DNA of 64,000 nt. It comes from JALGWN01 sp964598025 (lineage in GTDB: Bacteria > Arandabacterota > Arandabacteria > Arandabacterales > Arandabacteraceae). The stretch is taken from NCBI GenBank assembly GCA_964598025.1, contig CAZRAU010000006.1, positions 1 to 64,000 of the forward strand, given 5' to 3'. A model generated the notes under the pieces. It was not told the DNA's origin and did not search any database. It worked only from the letters and a program-made list of their open reading frames with translations. The position numbers and the translations under genes were made by a program. Below are positions 52,878-61,130 of the stretch, piece after piece; position 1 is the first letter of the stretch; each line of letters opens with the position of its first letter.

Positions 52878-55226
52878 TTGGAGCATAATCGGGCAATGGA
52901 GAAAACCACTCGTATATCCGATTTCCTCACCTATGTTCAGACGTCCGACGGCTATCGCGGGCAGATCACACATATCCAACACCTCCCATCCAGGGAGCCT
53001 GTCTATAGAGATCCCGTGACACCCATCTCCCCGACAATCAGAAGGGCCCTGGAGTCTATGGGTATCACCTCACTCTATTCTCACCAGGCGGAAGCCATCG
53101 ATCTCATCTCCGGGGGGAGGAACACCGCCATAGTCACATCCACCGCCAGCGGCAAGACCATCTGTTACAACATACCGGTGCTGGAAGCCCTGCTCGATGA
53201 TCCCGAGGCTACGGCCCTTTTCCTGTTTCCGACCAAAGCCCTTGCCCAGGACCAGCTTCGCGTCCTGGGCAACTTCTGTTCGGCGGACCCCGCCCTCATG
53301 GATCTTGTGCGTGCCGGCACCTACGACGGCGATACACCGAGGGAAACCAGGCGAAAGCTCAGAAACCACGCCAACGTGATCCTGACCAATCCTGATATGC
53401 TGCATCAGGGCATACTTCCTTATCACTCGCGGTGGAGCCGTTTCTTCGCGAGGCTTCGCTACGTTGTCATCGACGAGATGCACACCTACAGAGGTATATT
53501 CGGGTCCAACGTGGCCAATGTTCTGCGACGGCTCGGGCGGATCCTCAACCACTATGGAAACGACCCCACCCTGGTTTTGTGCTCAGCCACGATAGCGAAT
53601 CCCGGGGAGCTGGCCGAGGCGCTTGTCGGGGAAACCTGTGCGGTGGTCTCCGATGATGGCTCACCTCGGGGGCCTAAGATGTTTGTACTCTGGAATCCCA
53701 ACTTCATCGACTCTCACCGGATGGAGCGGAAGAGCTCCAATGTGGAAGCCCATGATCTGATGGTTGGATTGATAGAGGCCGGCATTCAGACTATCACCTT
53801 CACCAAGGCGAGGGTGGTGGCGGAGCTCATTCTCCGCTACGTGAGGGATGCGCTTTCGCGCAGGAACCCGCAACTTGTTAAGAAGGTGAGCGCCTACCGA
53901 GCCTGGTATCTTCCGGAGGAGAGGCGGCAAATCGAAAAAGCGCTCTTCTCGGGTGAGCTTCTGGGAGTGGCCAGCACCAATGCTCTCGAGCTCGGGATAG
54001 ATGTGGGGAGTCTCGACGCCTCGATCATAGTCGGTTTTCCGGGCACAATAGCTTCTACCTGGCAGCAGGCCGGGCGTGCCGGCAGAAAGACCGATGAGGC
54101 TCTTGTCGTCTTCATAGCCTACAACGATCCCATAGACCAGTACCTCATGAGATACCCCGACTACTTCTTCGGCCAGAGTCCGGAGAATGCCGTAATCGAT
54201 CCGGCCAACCCTTACATATTGGCCGGGCATCTCAGCTGCGCGGCCTTCGAGCTTCCCATCTCCGAGGAAGATGAGACCATATTCGGCAGTCTCACGAAGC
54301 CTGTGTTGACGGTGCTGGAGGATGTGAAGCGCGTAAAGACCATAGACGACCGAACCTACTGGGCTACGACCGAATTCCCCGCTGCCGGTGTCGGCCTCAG
54401 GACTATCTCGGACGATACCTTTACCATCGTGGACGCCACGGCCGCCGAAAAAGTGATAGGCAATGTTGATGCCATAAGCGCTCCGGAATTGGTTTACCCG
54501 CAGGGGATCTACATCCACGGCGGGCTTACCTATCAGGTGAGAGACCTGGACCTGGAGGGGAAGGTCGCCTTTGTCGAACGGAAGGAGGTAGACTACTATA
54601 CCCAGCCCATTCTCGAATCCTCCATCAGGGTGAAGGACGAGAAGAAGGAGACCGCCCGCGGGGATCTCCTTGTGTTTTTCGGGGACGCCACCGTCAGCTG
54701 GAAGACCACCTCTTTTAAGAAGATCAAGTTCTACAGTCTCGATTCCATCGGTTACGGGTCCGTCGACATCCCGACACAACATCTTGAGACCGTTGCCCTA
54801 TGGATGTATCCTGACGCGGAGATCGTCTCGCTCATAAGGAAGAAGGGAATGAATCCAGTCGAGGGCCTGGTAGGGTTCAAGAATGTGCTGATAAACATCC
54901 TGCCGCTTTTCGTGATGTGCGATCGGCAGGATATAGGCGGGCTGGTCGAGTCCAGCAACGTGGGAAAACCGGCCATCTTCCTTTATGACCGGTACAAGGG
55001 GGGCCTGGGCTTCTGCGAGAAAGCGTATGATCTCCTGCCGCGGATTATGGAGGGTGTGCTCCAGGTAATAGAGGATTGCCCTTGTGAGACCGGATGCCCG
55101 TCGTGTGTGGGGCTCCCGGTTCTCAGGCCCCCTCAGCACCAGGACCCCGATCCCGGCCACGGCTATCCCATCCCCGACAAGGAAACGGCCAAGCTTCTGG
55201 TACGGAGAATCCTCGAACGTGCTTGA
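52878..55226 (+). CDS. mrfA: MrfA/YprA-type DEAH helicase with C-terminal zinc domain
   Basis: The 782-residue superfamily 2 helicase has Walker A STASGKTICYN, DEMH (VVIDEMHTYRG), motif III SATIANPGE, and the second RecA-like domain ending in WQQAGRAGRK. The C-terminal region has DRYKGGLGFCEKAYDL and a Cys cluster (CPCETGCPSC) of the DUF1998-like MrfA zinc module. In Bacillus, MrfA and MrfB repair mitomycin C lesions. The start is TTG 52878 with TGAGGT upstream; ATG 52896 is an alternative. The gene lies 53 bases after dinB. Confidence 0.9.
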   Translation: MEHNRAMEKTTRISDFLTYVQTSDGYRGQITHIQHLPSREPVYRDPVTPISPTIRRALESMGITSLYSHQAEAIDLISGGRNTAIVTSTASGKTICYNIPVLEALLDDPEATALFLFPTKALAQDQLRVLGNFCSADPALMDLVRAGTYDGDTPRETRRKLRNHANVILTNPDMLHQGILPYHSRWSRFFARLRYVVIDEMHTYRGIFGSNVANVLRRLGRILNHYGNDPTLVLCSATIANPGELAEALVGETCAVVSDDGSPRGPKMFVLWNPNFIDSHRMERKSSNVEAHDLMVGLIEAGIQTITFTKARVVAELILRYVRDALSRRNPQLVKKVSAYRAWYLPEERRQIEKALFSGELLGVASTNALELGIDVGSLDASIIVGFPGTIASTWQQAGRAGRKTDEALVVFIAYNDPIDQYLMRYPDYFFGQSPENAVIDPANPYILAGHLSCAAFELPISEEDETIFGSLTKPVLTVLEDVKRVKTIDDRTYWATTEFPAAGVGLRTISDDTFTIVDATAAEKVIGNVDAISAPELVYPQGIYIHGGLTYQVRDLDLEGKVAFVERKEVDYYTQPILESSIRVKDEKKETARGDLLVFFGDATVSWKTTSFKKIKFYSLDSIGYGSVDIPTQHLETVALWMYPDAEIVSLIRKKGMNPVEGLVGFKNVLINILPLFVMCDRQDIGGLVESSNVGKPAIFLYDRYKGGLGFCEKAYDLLPRIMEGVLQVIEDCPCETGCPSCVGLPVLRPPQHQDPDPGHGYPIPDKETAKLLVRRILERA

Positions 55227-55992
55227 GGAAGACATAAGACGGCGCATAGCGAACCTCCGGCTCATGCTGCTCGAGAACCTCACGCAGCCGGGCCTCGAGC
55301 GTCCGGAGGCGAGGCATCTGGCGATAGATGACATCGAGGGTGTAACCGAAGCGGAGAACCGGTTCGGAACCTATGTGGTCATCGAAAAGCCTGCTGAGGA
55401 CTATGTCCGGACCTGCGACCTCGAGGAAGCGGCCCGGATCCACCTGGGCGAGGGGCGGAGCGCACCTTCGTTCGTCTTCATGGACCTCGAGACCACCGGG
55501 TTTTCATCCACTCCCCTATTTCTCGGCGGGACGGCTTTCATTCGTGATGGGGCCGTAAGATGCACCCAGATGCTTGCCCGCGACTACTCCGAAGAGAGGG
55601 CGGTAATAAGGGCCCTGGATGAGATCCTTGCCCGTCATGAATTCTGCGTCACGTTTAACGGTAAGTCCTTTGACGTACCTTACCTTAGAGAGCGGGCCAA
55701 GTACCACAAGGTTGAGCTTGTCTCCGCGCCGCAGCAGTTCGATCTTCTGCATGCGGCCAGGCGCAAGTGGAAGCACAGCCTTCCTAATTGCAGACTCGTA
55801 ACCCTGGAAAGGCATATCCTGGGCAGAAGAAGGATTGGAGACATTCCGGGTTGGGAAGTTCCTTGCATTTACCATGAGTTTGTGCATACTAAGGATGCGA
55901 GAAGAATAAGAGGCGTGTTGAGGCATAATCTTGTGGATGTTCTGTCCATGGCAGAACTCTTTGTCAGCCTGGCGGAGGCGACCATATGCTGA
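55219..55992 (+). CDS. mrfB: MrfB/YprB-type ribonuclease H-like exonuclease
   Basis: The 257-residue protein has the DEDD exonuclease motifs: FMDLETTGFSS (motif I), FNGKSFDVPYL (motif II) and HNLVDVLSMAEL (motif III). GTG 55219 overlaps the mrfA stop by 8 bases, so the pair is translationally coupled, as in Bacillus mrfAB. MrfB is proposed to remove DNA around mitomycin-type lesions after unwinding by MrfA. Confidence 0.85.
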   Translation: MLEEDIRRRIANLRLMLLENLTQPGLERPEARHLAIDDIEGVTEAENRFGTYVVIEKPAEDYVRTCDLEEAARIHLGEGRSAPSFVFMDLETTGFSSTPLFLGGTAFIRDGAVRCTQMLARDYSEERAVIRALDEILARHEFCVTFNGKSFDVPYLRERAKYHKVELVSAPQQFDLLHAARRKWKHSLPNCRLVTLERHILGRRRIGDIPGWEVPCIYHEFVHTKDARRIRGVLRHNLVDVLSMAELFVSLAEATIC

Positions 55993-56627
55993 TGTTCTTG
56001 GTACGGCATGCCGAGTCGACTTGGAATCGCATGAAGAAGATCCAGGGGCAGCGCGACCCCCAGCTCAGCAAGTATGGGAGAAAGGAAGCGGGACTGCTGG
56101 CCAAGAGGTTCAAAGGGCTTTCCTTTGATGGTGTCTACGCGAGCCCCCTTAAGCGTGCATATCAGACGGCCGAAATCGTTGTGGGCAAGAAGACCCCGGT
56201 GATACGTAAGGCAGGGCTCAATGAGATCTCGCTGGGCGAGTGGGAAGGCAAGACCCTCCGGGGCATAAGGAAGGAATATGGGGAGATGTTCGACCGTTGG
56301 GCGGTGAGGCCCACGCGGATGCCGGTTCCCGGCGGGGAGGATTTCAAGATGTTCGTAAAACGGGTCGGACGGACCCTCCGGACGATCGAAGCCTCACACA
56401 AAGTGGGCAATGTGCTTGTCGTCTGCCACGGAGGAGTGATCTCGACGTACGCCACCTTGGTGCTCAACCTTCCACCGGATGATGTATGGTGTCTAACAGT
56501 GAAGAATGCCTCGCTGACAATCGTGGAGGTGGCTGCTAATCTCCATAAGCTGATTACTTTCAATGACATAAGCCATCTCATGGGCCTCAAGGAGCTAAGG
56601 GCCACCGACATCACACATGTTGACTAG
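55986..56627 (+). CDS. Histidine phosphatase (phosphoglycerate-mutase-like)
   Basis: The 213-residue protein has the phosphohistidine motif FLVRHAEST (R-H-A-E), the SPLKRAYQTAEI loop, Glu in LGEWEGKTL and a second His in VVCHGGVIS. These enzymes remove phosphate from small metabolites or proteins; the substrate is not determined. Its start overlaps the mrfB end by 7 bases, so it belongs to the same transcript. Confidence 0.9.
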   Translation: MLMFLVRHAESTWNRMKKIQGQRDPQLSKYGRKEAGLLAKRFKGLSFDGVYASPLKRAYQTAEIVVGKKTPVIRKAGLNEISLGEWEGKTLRGIRKEYGEMFDRWAVRPTRMPVPGGEDFKMFVKRVGRTLRTIEASHKVGNVLVVCHGGVISTYATLVLNLPPDDVWCLTVKNASLTIVEVAANLHKLITFNDISHLMGLKELRATDITHVD

Positions 56628-57369
56628 GTATACATCACCATATGTGCATATCTGTATGCGATTGTCACTACTTGCCTGTGGTGGCCTTCTGGCTGTGTGC
56701 TTGGGGTGCGAGACCGGTGGCCGGGGGCCGGCCGAATCCTACGAAGACGCGCGGAAGCAGATGGTGAAAAGCCAGATCGAAGCGCGCGGCATAGAGGACG
56801 GGCGGGTGATAGCCGCGATGCTTGCAGTCCCTCGCCATGAGTTCGTCCCGGAGCAGTACCGGCATTATGCCTACCGTGATTCGCCTGTGCCCATAGGCCA
56901 CGGCCAGACCATTAGCCAGCCTTACATGGTCGCTCTCATGACCGAAGAGCTGAGCCTGAGCACGGCAGACCGCGTGCTCGAAGTGGGAACGGGTTCGGGC
57001 TACCAGTCTGCGGTGCTTGCGGAGATCGTACAGGAGGTCTATACAATCGAGATCGTTGAGGCTCTGGCCAGAGAGGCCGAAGGGCGCCTCAAGCACCTGG
57101 GATATGATAACGTGGAGATCAAGGTCGGGGACGGTTATGAGGGTTGGGAGGAGCATGCCCCCTACGATCGCGTGATAGTCACCTGCGCGCCAACCGAGAT
57201 TCCCCAGCCTCTGATCGACCAGATGAAAGAAGGCGGGATCATGGTTATCCCGGTGGGGAGCGCCGGCTTTCAATATCTCTACCGGGTCAAGAAATATATG
57301 GGACAAGCCCAGACCGAGGAGGTAATACCGGTCAGTTTCGTACCGCTTACCGGTCCACATGCTGAGTGA
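56617..57369 (+). CDS. pcm: Exported lipoprotein-type protein-L-isoaspartate O-methyltransferase
   Basis: The 250-residue SAM methyltransferase repairs isoaspartyl residues in damaged proteins. The core is complete: RGIEDGRVIAAMLAVPRHEF, GHGQTISQPYMVALM, VLEVGTGSGYQSAVLAE (SAM site) and DRVIVTCAPTEIP. Before it lies MRLSLLACGGLLAVCLGCE, a lipoprotein signal with the lipobox cysteine near C31. Normal Pcm is cytoplasmic, so this copy is probably membrane-anchored outside. ATG 56617 overlaps the previous stop; ATG 56656 would begin exactly at the signal peptide. Neither has an SD. Confidence 0.88.
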   Translation: MLTRYTSPYVHICMRLSLLACGGLLAVCLGCETGGRGPAESYEDARKQMVKSQIEARGIEDGRVIAAMLAVPRHEFVPEQYRHYAYRDSPVPIGHGQTISQPYMVALMTEELSLSTADRVLEVGTGSGYQSAVLAEIVQEVYTIEIVEALAREAEGRLKHLGYDNVEIKVGDGYEGWEEHAPYDRVIVTCAPTEIPQPLIDQMKEGGIMVIPVGSAGFQYLYRVKKYMGQAQTEEVIPVSFVPLTGPHAE

Positions 57370-57377
57370 GGGGGCGT

Positions 57378-58850
57378 ATGAGCGACAGGATCAAAGGTGA
57401 AGCCCTGGCCTTCGATGATGTGATGTTGCTGCCTCTGGCCTCGGAAGTATTGCCGTCCCAGGTAGACGTTCGAAGCCGAATCACCAGGAAAGTAAGCCTT
57501 AACATCCCGATAGTAAGCGCGGCAATGGATACCGTCACAGAATCGGGGTTGGCCATCGCTCTGGCAAGGGAGGGTGGTATCGGCATCGTTCATAAGAACA
57601 TGTCCGTCGACGAGCAGGCTATGGAAGTAGACCGGGTCAAGCGATCCGAAAGCGGTATGATTTCAAACCCGTTTACGCTCGGTCCCGAGGCGAGCGTGGC
57701 GGATGCCCTGGAGCTGATGACCAAGTTCAAGATCTCGGGCGTGCCGATTACCGACAAGGCCGGAAAGCTCGTCGGTATTCTTACCAATCGCGACCTGCGT
57801 TTCATAGAGCGCACCGACATCCCCGTCAAGGAAGTCATGACGACCGAGAACCTCATCACCGTACCCGTGGGGACCACGCTTGAAGATGCTAAGCGGGTGC
57901 TCCACAGGAACCGGATTGAGAAGTTGCCGGTGGTTGGGGATGACTTCAAACTGATGGGACTCATAACCGTCAAGGACATCCAGAAAAAGATGGAGTATCC
58001 CAACGCCTGTACCGACGGCACGGGCCGCCTGAGGGTTGGTGCTGCGGTCGGGGTTGCGACGGATACCCGTGACCGCGTGCTCGCCCTGATCGATGCCCAT
58101 GTGGATGTGATAGTGGTGGACAGCGCCCACGGTCACGCGAAGGCCGTCCTCAAGACAGTTGAAGCCGTGAAGTCAGGACATGCCGATACCGACGTTGTGG
58201 GCGGCAATGTCGTGACCGCAGAGGGCGCAAGGGATCTCATCAAGGCGGGTGCGGATGGAATCAAGGTTGGTGTCGGGCCGGGTTCGATATGCACCACGCG
58301 TGTCGTGGCCGGTGTAGGTGTACCTCAGGTTACGGCGATCATGAATTGCAGAGAGGTCTGTGACCGGAGCGGGGTGCCTATAATTGCCGACGGGGGAATC
58401 AAGTATTCCGGGGATATAGCCAAGGCAATCGCGTCCGGGGCCCATAGCATCATGGTGGGGAGCCTCTTCGCCGGTACCGAAGAGAGTCCGGGCGAACATG
58501 TGCTCTACGAAGGAAGGAGCTACAAAGTCTACCGGGCGATGGGCTCCATAGGGGCCATGAAGAAGGGAAGCGGTGACAGGTACTTCCAGGAAGGTACCGA
58601 ACACTGTAAGCTCGTGCCTGAAGGCATAGAAGGCCGCGTGCCGTTCCGCGGCTCTCTCGCTGCCACGGTTTTCCAGTTGGTGGGTGGCCTGAGGGCGGGC
58701 ATGGGCTATTCCGGAGCCAGGACTATAGAGGAAATGAGGAGCAGAGCCCAGTTTGTGCGTATAACTCATGCGGGCTTGCTTGAAAGCCATCCCCACGACG
58801 TCAGCATCACCAAAGAAGCGCCCAACTACCGGCCGCCGGGCATAAGGTGA
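57378..58850 (+). CDS. guaB: IMP dehydrogenase
   Basis: The 490-residue enzyme oxidises IMP to XMP, the committed step of GTP synthesis. Landmarks: LAFDDVMLLP, VSAAMDTVTE, two CBS domains (about residues 95-210), the catalytic Cys loop GPGSICTTRVVAGVG (about C305), and MGSIGAMKKGSGDRYF (the flap). ATG 57378 follows AGGGGG; GTG 57366 overlaps the pcm stop and is an alternative. Length matches the family. Confidence 0.96.
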   Translation: MSDRIKGEALAFDDVMLLPLASEVLPSQVDVRSRITRKVSLNIPIVSAAMDTVTESGLAIALAREGGIGIVHKNMSVDEQAMEVDRVKRSESGMISNPFTLGPEASVADALELMTKFKISGVPITDKAGKLVGILTNRDLRFIERTDIPVKEVMTTENLITVPVGTTLEDAKRVLHRNRIEKLPVVGDDFKLMGLITVKDIQKKMEYPNACTDGTGRLRVGAAVGVATDTRDRVLALIDAHVDVIVVDSAHGHAKAVLKTVEAVKSGHADTDVVGGNVVTAEGARDLIKAGADGIKVGVGPGSICTTRVVAGVGVPQVTAIMNCREVCDRSGVPIIADGGIKYSGDIAKAIASGAHSIMVGSLFAGTEESPGEHVLYEGRSYKVYRAMGSIGAMKKGSGDRYFQEGTEHCKLVPEGIEGRVPFRGSLAATVFQLVGGLRAGMGYSGARTIEEMRSRAQFVRITHAGLLESHPHDVSITKEAPNYRPPGIR

Positions 58851-58881
58851 ACAAGCCGGCGATTGCCGTGGAGTCTTGTCC

Positions 58882-59553
58882 ATGACCCCCGAAGCAACCA
58901 GGGAAACCCTCGAACATATCGCGCGCACGGGCGGGGCCGTACTCTTCGGTGTGGCCCACCTCCCGGAGGTTGAGGACGTGCCGGGTGAGGTGCGGTTCAC
59001 GGGCCTCAGGACCGGCATAAGCTTCGGGTACAAGCTGAGCGACGTTGTGCTCGACGGCATCATCGATCACCCGACGCGAACCTATCAGTATCACTATCGT
59101 CAGGTCAATATCCTGCTCGATCAGATAGGGCTCCGTATTTCGGGCTGTATTCAGGAGGCCGGGGGCCGGGTGTTTCCTGTGCCCTCATCCCAGGTGGTTG
59201 ATTGGGACAGGTTCACCGGTCACATCTCCCATAAGGCGATTGCAAGACTCGCCGGTCTGGGCTGGATAGGCCGAAACAATCTCCTCGTCAATCCCGATTT
59301 TGGTTCGAGGGTCCGGTATGCCAGTGTGCTGACCGACTTGGTGCTGCCCCATGACCACCCGGTCGAAGCGAGTTGTGGGACCTGCAGGCGCTGTGTCCAG
59401 ACCTGCCCCGGCGGCGCGATCGGGGAGTCCCCGTCCGACTATGACCTTCAGAAGTGCGTCGAGACCATGGACCGTATCAAGAAACCCGCCAACATCGGGT
59501 CTCGTATCTGCGGGATCTGCGTCAAGGCTTGTTTCGGCAAGAAACAAGCCTGA
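58882..59553 (+). CDS. QueG-like iron-sulfur protein
   Basis: The 223-residue protein resembles epoxyqueuosine reductase: HKAIARLAGLGWIGRNNLLVNP is the QueG core, followed by two [4Fe-4S] cysteine sets (CGTCRRCVQTCPGGAI and CGICVKACF). It is shorter than E. coli QueG (379 residues), lacking C-terminal HEAT-like repeats, so it may be a related B12/Fe-S reductase rather than the queuosine enzyme. ATG 58882 follows GTGGAG; a TTG at 58876 adds two residues. Confidence 0.8.
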   Translation: MTPEATRETLEHIARTGGAVLFGVAHLPEVEDVPGEVRFTGLRTGISFGYKLSDVVLDGIIDHPTRTYQYHYRQVNILLDQIGLRISGCIQEAGGRVFPVPSSQVVDWDRFTGHISHKAIARLAGLGWIGRNNLLVNPDFGSRVRYASVLTDLVLPHDHPVEASCGTCRRCVQTCPGGAIGESPSDYDLQKCVETMDRIKKPANIGSRICGICVKACFGKKQA

Positions 59554-59566
59554 GGGCCCGGTCTGC

Positions 59567-59610
59567 GTAGCATCGGGTCTCCATGCCCCATGTTGGCAGC
59601 GTCTCCGCGG
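59567..59610 (+). repeat. Dispersed GTAG-type palindromic repeat, degenerate copy
   Basis: GTAGCATCGGGTCTCCATGC followed by CCCATG and a GCGTCTCCGCGG tail; aligns with the 46160 copy with one stem mismatch. Confidence 0.55.
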
Positions 59611-59626
59611 ACGGTATTCGGCAGCC

Positions 59627-60190
59627 TCAATCCCCTTTTATTATGGGCACCAGCCTCTCCCTCGCGAGAATCACATTGAAGCCGAGCATTGCCATCGCAG
59701 GCAAAGCCACCCAGATCCGCGAGACGTCCAACACCCAGGCGAGGGTCTCGGGTTCGCCGCCGAGGCGGAGAAGGGGGATCACGGCATAATATATGGGATC
59801 GAGGACGAGACTCACGTAAGAGGCCATGCAGAGAAAATGCAGGACCTTCGAGGGTATGCGATTGCCCTGGTAGCTTATGAGCACCAACAAGAGGTACCCG
59901 GCGAGCAAGGCGCAAGCCGGGCCTGCCAAGATGAGGGCGGCGAGCCGTGGCGGTGCCATCTCCCAGGCATTTGAGAAGACATCAAAGCCAGGGAGCACCT
60001 TGTAGATGATGACGGGTTTTGCCGGCAGCCCCATGATGATTGCCGCCAGCGCGCGTCCCAGACCTCTCAAGACGTAGAATACGTAGATTGCACCCAGGAT
60101 CGAGAGGATTGTCAGAGGGTTTCTTCGCATCTCCCGACTTCCAAGCGAACGTAGAACGACAAAGGCGCCGGCGGCCGTGAACCCGTCCAT
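59627..60190 (-). CDS. Membrane protein resembling a site-2 protease without its active site
   Basis: The 187-residue protein has about four membrane helices. One segment reads YVLRGLGRALAAIIMGLPAK, which aligns with the H-E-x-G-H helix of M50 (site-2) proteases if both His and the Glu are replaced (R, G, R). A later ILAGPACALLAGY fits the A-G-P turn of that fold. So it may be an inactive relative, but the likeness is short. ATG 60190 has GGAGTGAGGG upstream; a frame to 60268 lacks one. Confidence 0.6.
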   Translation of the reverse strand: MDGFTAAGAFVVLRSLGSREMRRNPLTILSILGAIYVFYVLRGLGRALAAIIMGLPAKPVIIYKVLPGFDVFSNAWEMAPPRLAALILAGPACALLAGYLLLVLISYQGNRIPSKVLHFLCMASYVSLVLDPIYYAVIPLLRLGGEPETLAWVLDVSRIWVALPAMAMLGFNVILARERLVPIIKGD

Positions 60191-60486
60191 GCCCTCACTC
60201 CTGTCACTCCCGGCCGGCCACCGAAGAGAAACATCGGGTCTCTTTGAACGGTAGGCCTCCACGGCCATGATGTCAACCCATTCATCGGCGATTCCAGGGA
60301 ACGCAAAGGTCCACGGTCAGGATCGGCCGGTCAGGACCCGCCCCGGGAAGAGGATACCGGTGCAGTTGGGAATGTCACCTGTCCTCATGCCGGCAGCCCC
60401 TGGTTCCACCCGACCGGACGGCTTGACTTCATGCCGGGCCCGTTATATCCTCTCTTCGACCTTTGCCGGAGGGTAGGAGGTAGGTC
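60191..60486. other. Gene-free stretch between divergent genes
   Basis: About 296 bases with two divergent promoters expected. A probable plus-strand promoter is described separately at 60423-60451. No other structure was recognised. Confidence 0.4.
60423..60451 (+). promoter_or_regulatory. Possible promoter of the small HTH-like protein gene
   Basis: TTGACT, 17-base spacer, TATCCT, giving a short leader before the SD GGAGGT and the ATG at 60487. Confidence 0.45.
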
Positions 60487-60915
60487 ATGGCGCATAGACC
60501 TTGTTATGAAGACGGTCATCTCATTGTCGCGGCGGTGAGGGTACTTTCCCATAAGGCCGACAAACCACCCACGCCGGAGGATGTCGCCGAACTGTTGGGG
60601 TTGGCCCCGGATTTCGTAAGGAACCTGATCATCGGGCTTGGCGACGAGGGCATACTGAAGGTAGTCGAGAATCCATTTGAGATAAGGACGGAAGTCAAGA
60701 ACCACATCAAACTCGAGGAGCTCCCGAAAGAGGCTCAGGGGCCGTCGATCCAGGACGAATTGGATGAGTTTGTGAAGAAGAAAAAGAAGGAGGTTGAAGA
60801 TACCGAAAAGATGTTCACGATGGATGAGATTGAGAAACAGAAGCAGGAGAAGATTTCGAAGTTGGACGAAGAGATGAAAAGAATGAAGGGGAAAGGCCGC
60901 TCACCGTTCGCATAG
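60487..60915 (+). CDS. Small protein with HTH-like N-terminus and Lys/Glu-rich coiled coil
   Basis: The 142-residue protein has an N-terminal helical unit (DKPPTPEDVAELLGLAPDFV, then RNLIIGLGDEGILKVV) like a winged helix, and a C-terminal highly charged helix (VKKKKKEVEDTEKMF, KQEKISKLDEEMKRMKGKG) that should form a coiled coil. I recognise no family. SD GGAGGTAGG precedes the ATG. It could be a small regulator or a chromatin-like factor. Confidence 0.75.
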   Translation: MAHRPCYEDGHLIVAAVRVLSHKADKPPTPEDVAELLGLAPDFVRNLIIGLGDEGILKVVENPFEIRTEVKNHIKLEELPKEAQGPSIQDELDEFVKKKKKEVEDTEKMFTMDEIEKQKQEKISKLDEEMKRMKGKGRSPFA

Positions 60916-61006
60916 CCCGCCCCGCCAATGCCCGGCTGGGGCGACCTCATCTGATGTCGGACCGATTTTTGCCTTCGAGCCTCCGCCAGTCGCCACAATA
61001 CTCAGG

Positions 61007-61129
61007 TCACGGTTCCCGCTTCCTCGCGAGCACCAGGCAGATCACAATGCCGCCATAGAGTATGACGCCCGTCACTATACCCATGGCAACAGCCGATGCA
61101 GGGAGTCTCGCCAGTATGCCTGTAAGCAA
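61007..61129 (-). CDS. MetS-like small subunit of an NSS transporter
   Basis: This 40-codon gene lies just after the transporter. It starts TTG at 61129 with AAGGGAAGGAGG ten bases upstream, and gives one membrane helix (SAVAMGIVTGVILYGGIVIC) with a basic C-terminus (LVLARKREP). MetS, first found with the MetP methionine transporter, has this size and pattern. It is probably required for assembly or activity of the transporter. The stop is at 61007-61009. Confidence 0.72.
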   Translation of the reverse strand: MLTGILARLPASAVAMGIVTGVILYGGIVICLVLARKREP

Positions 61130-61130
61130 C

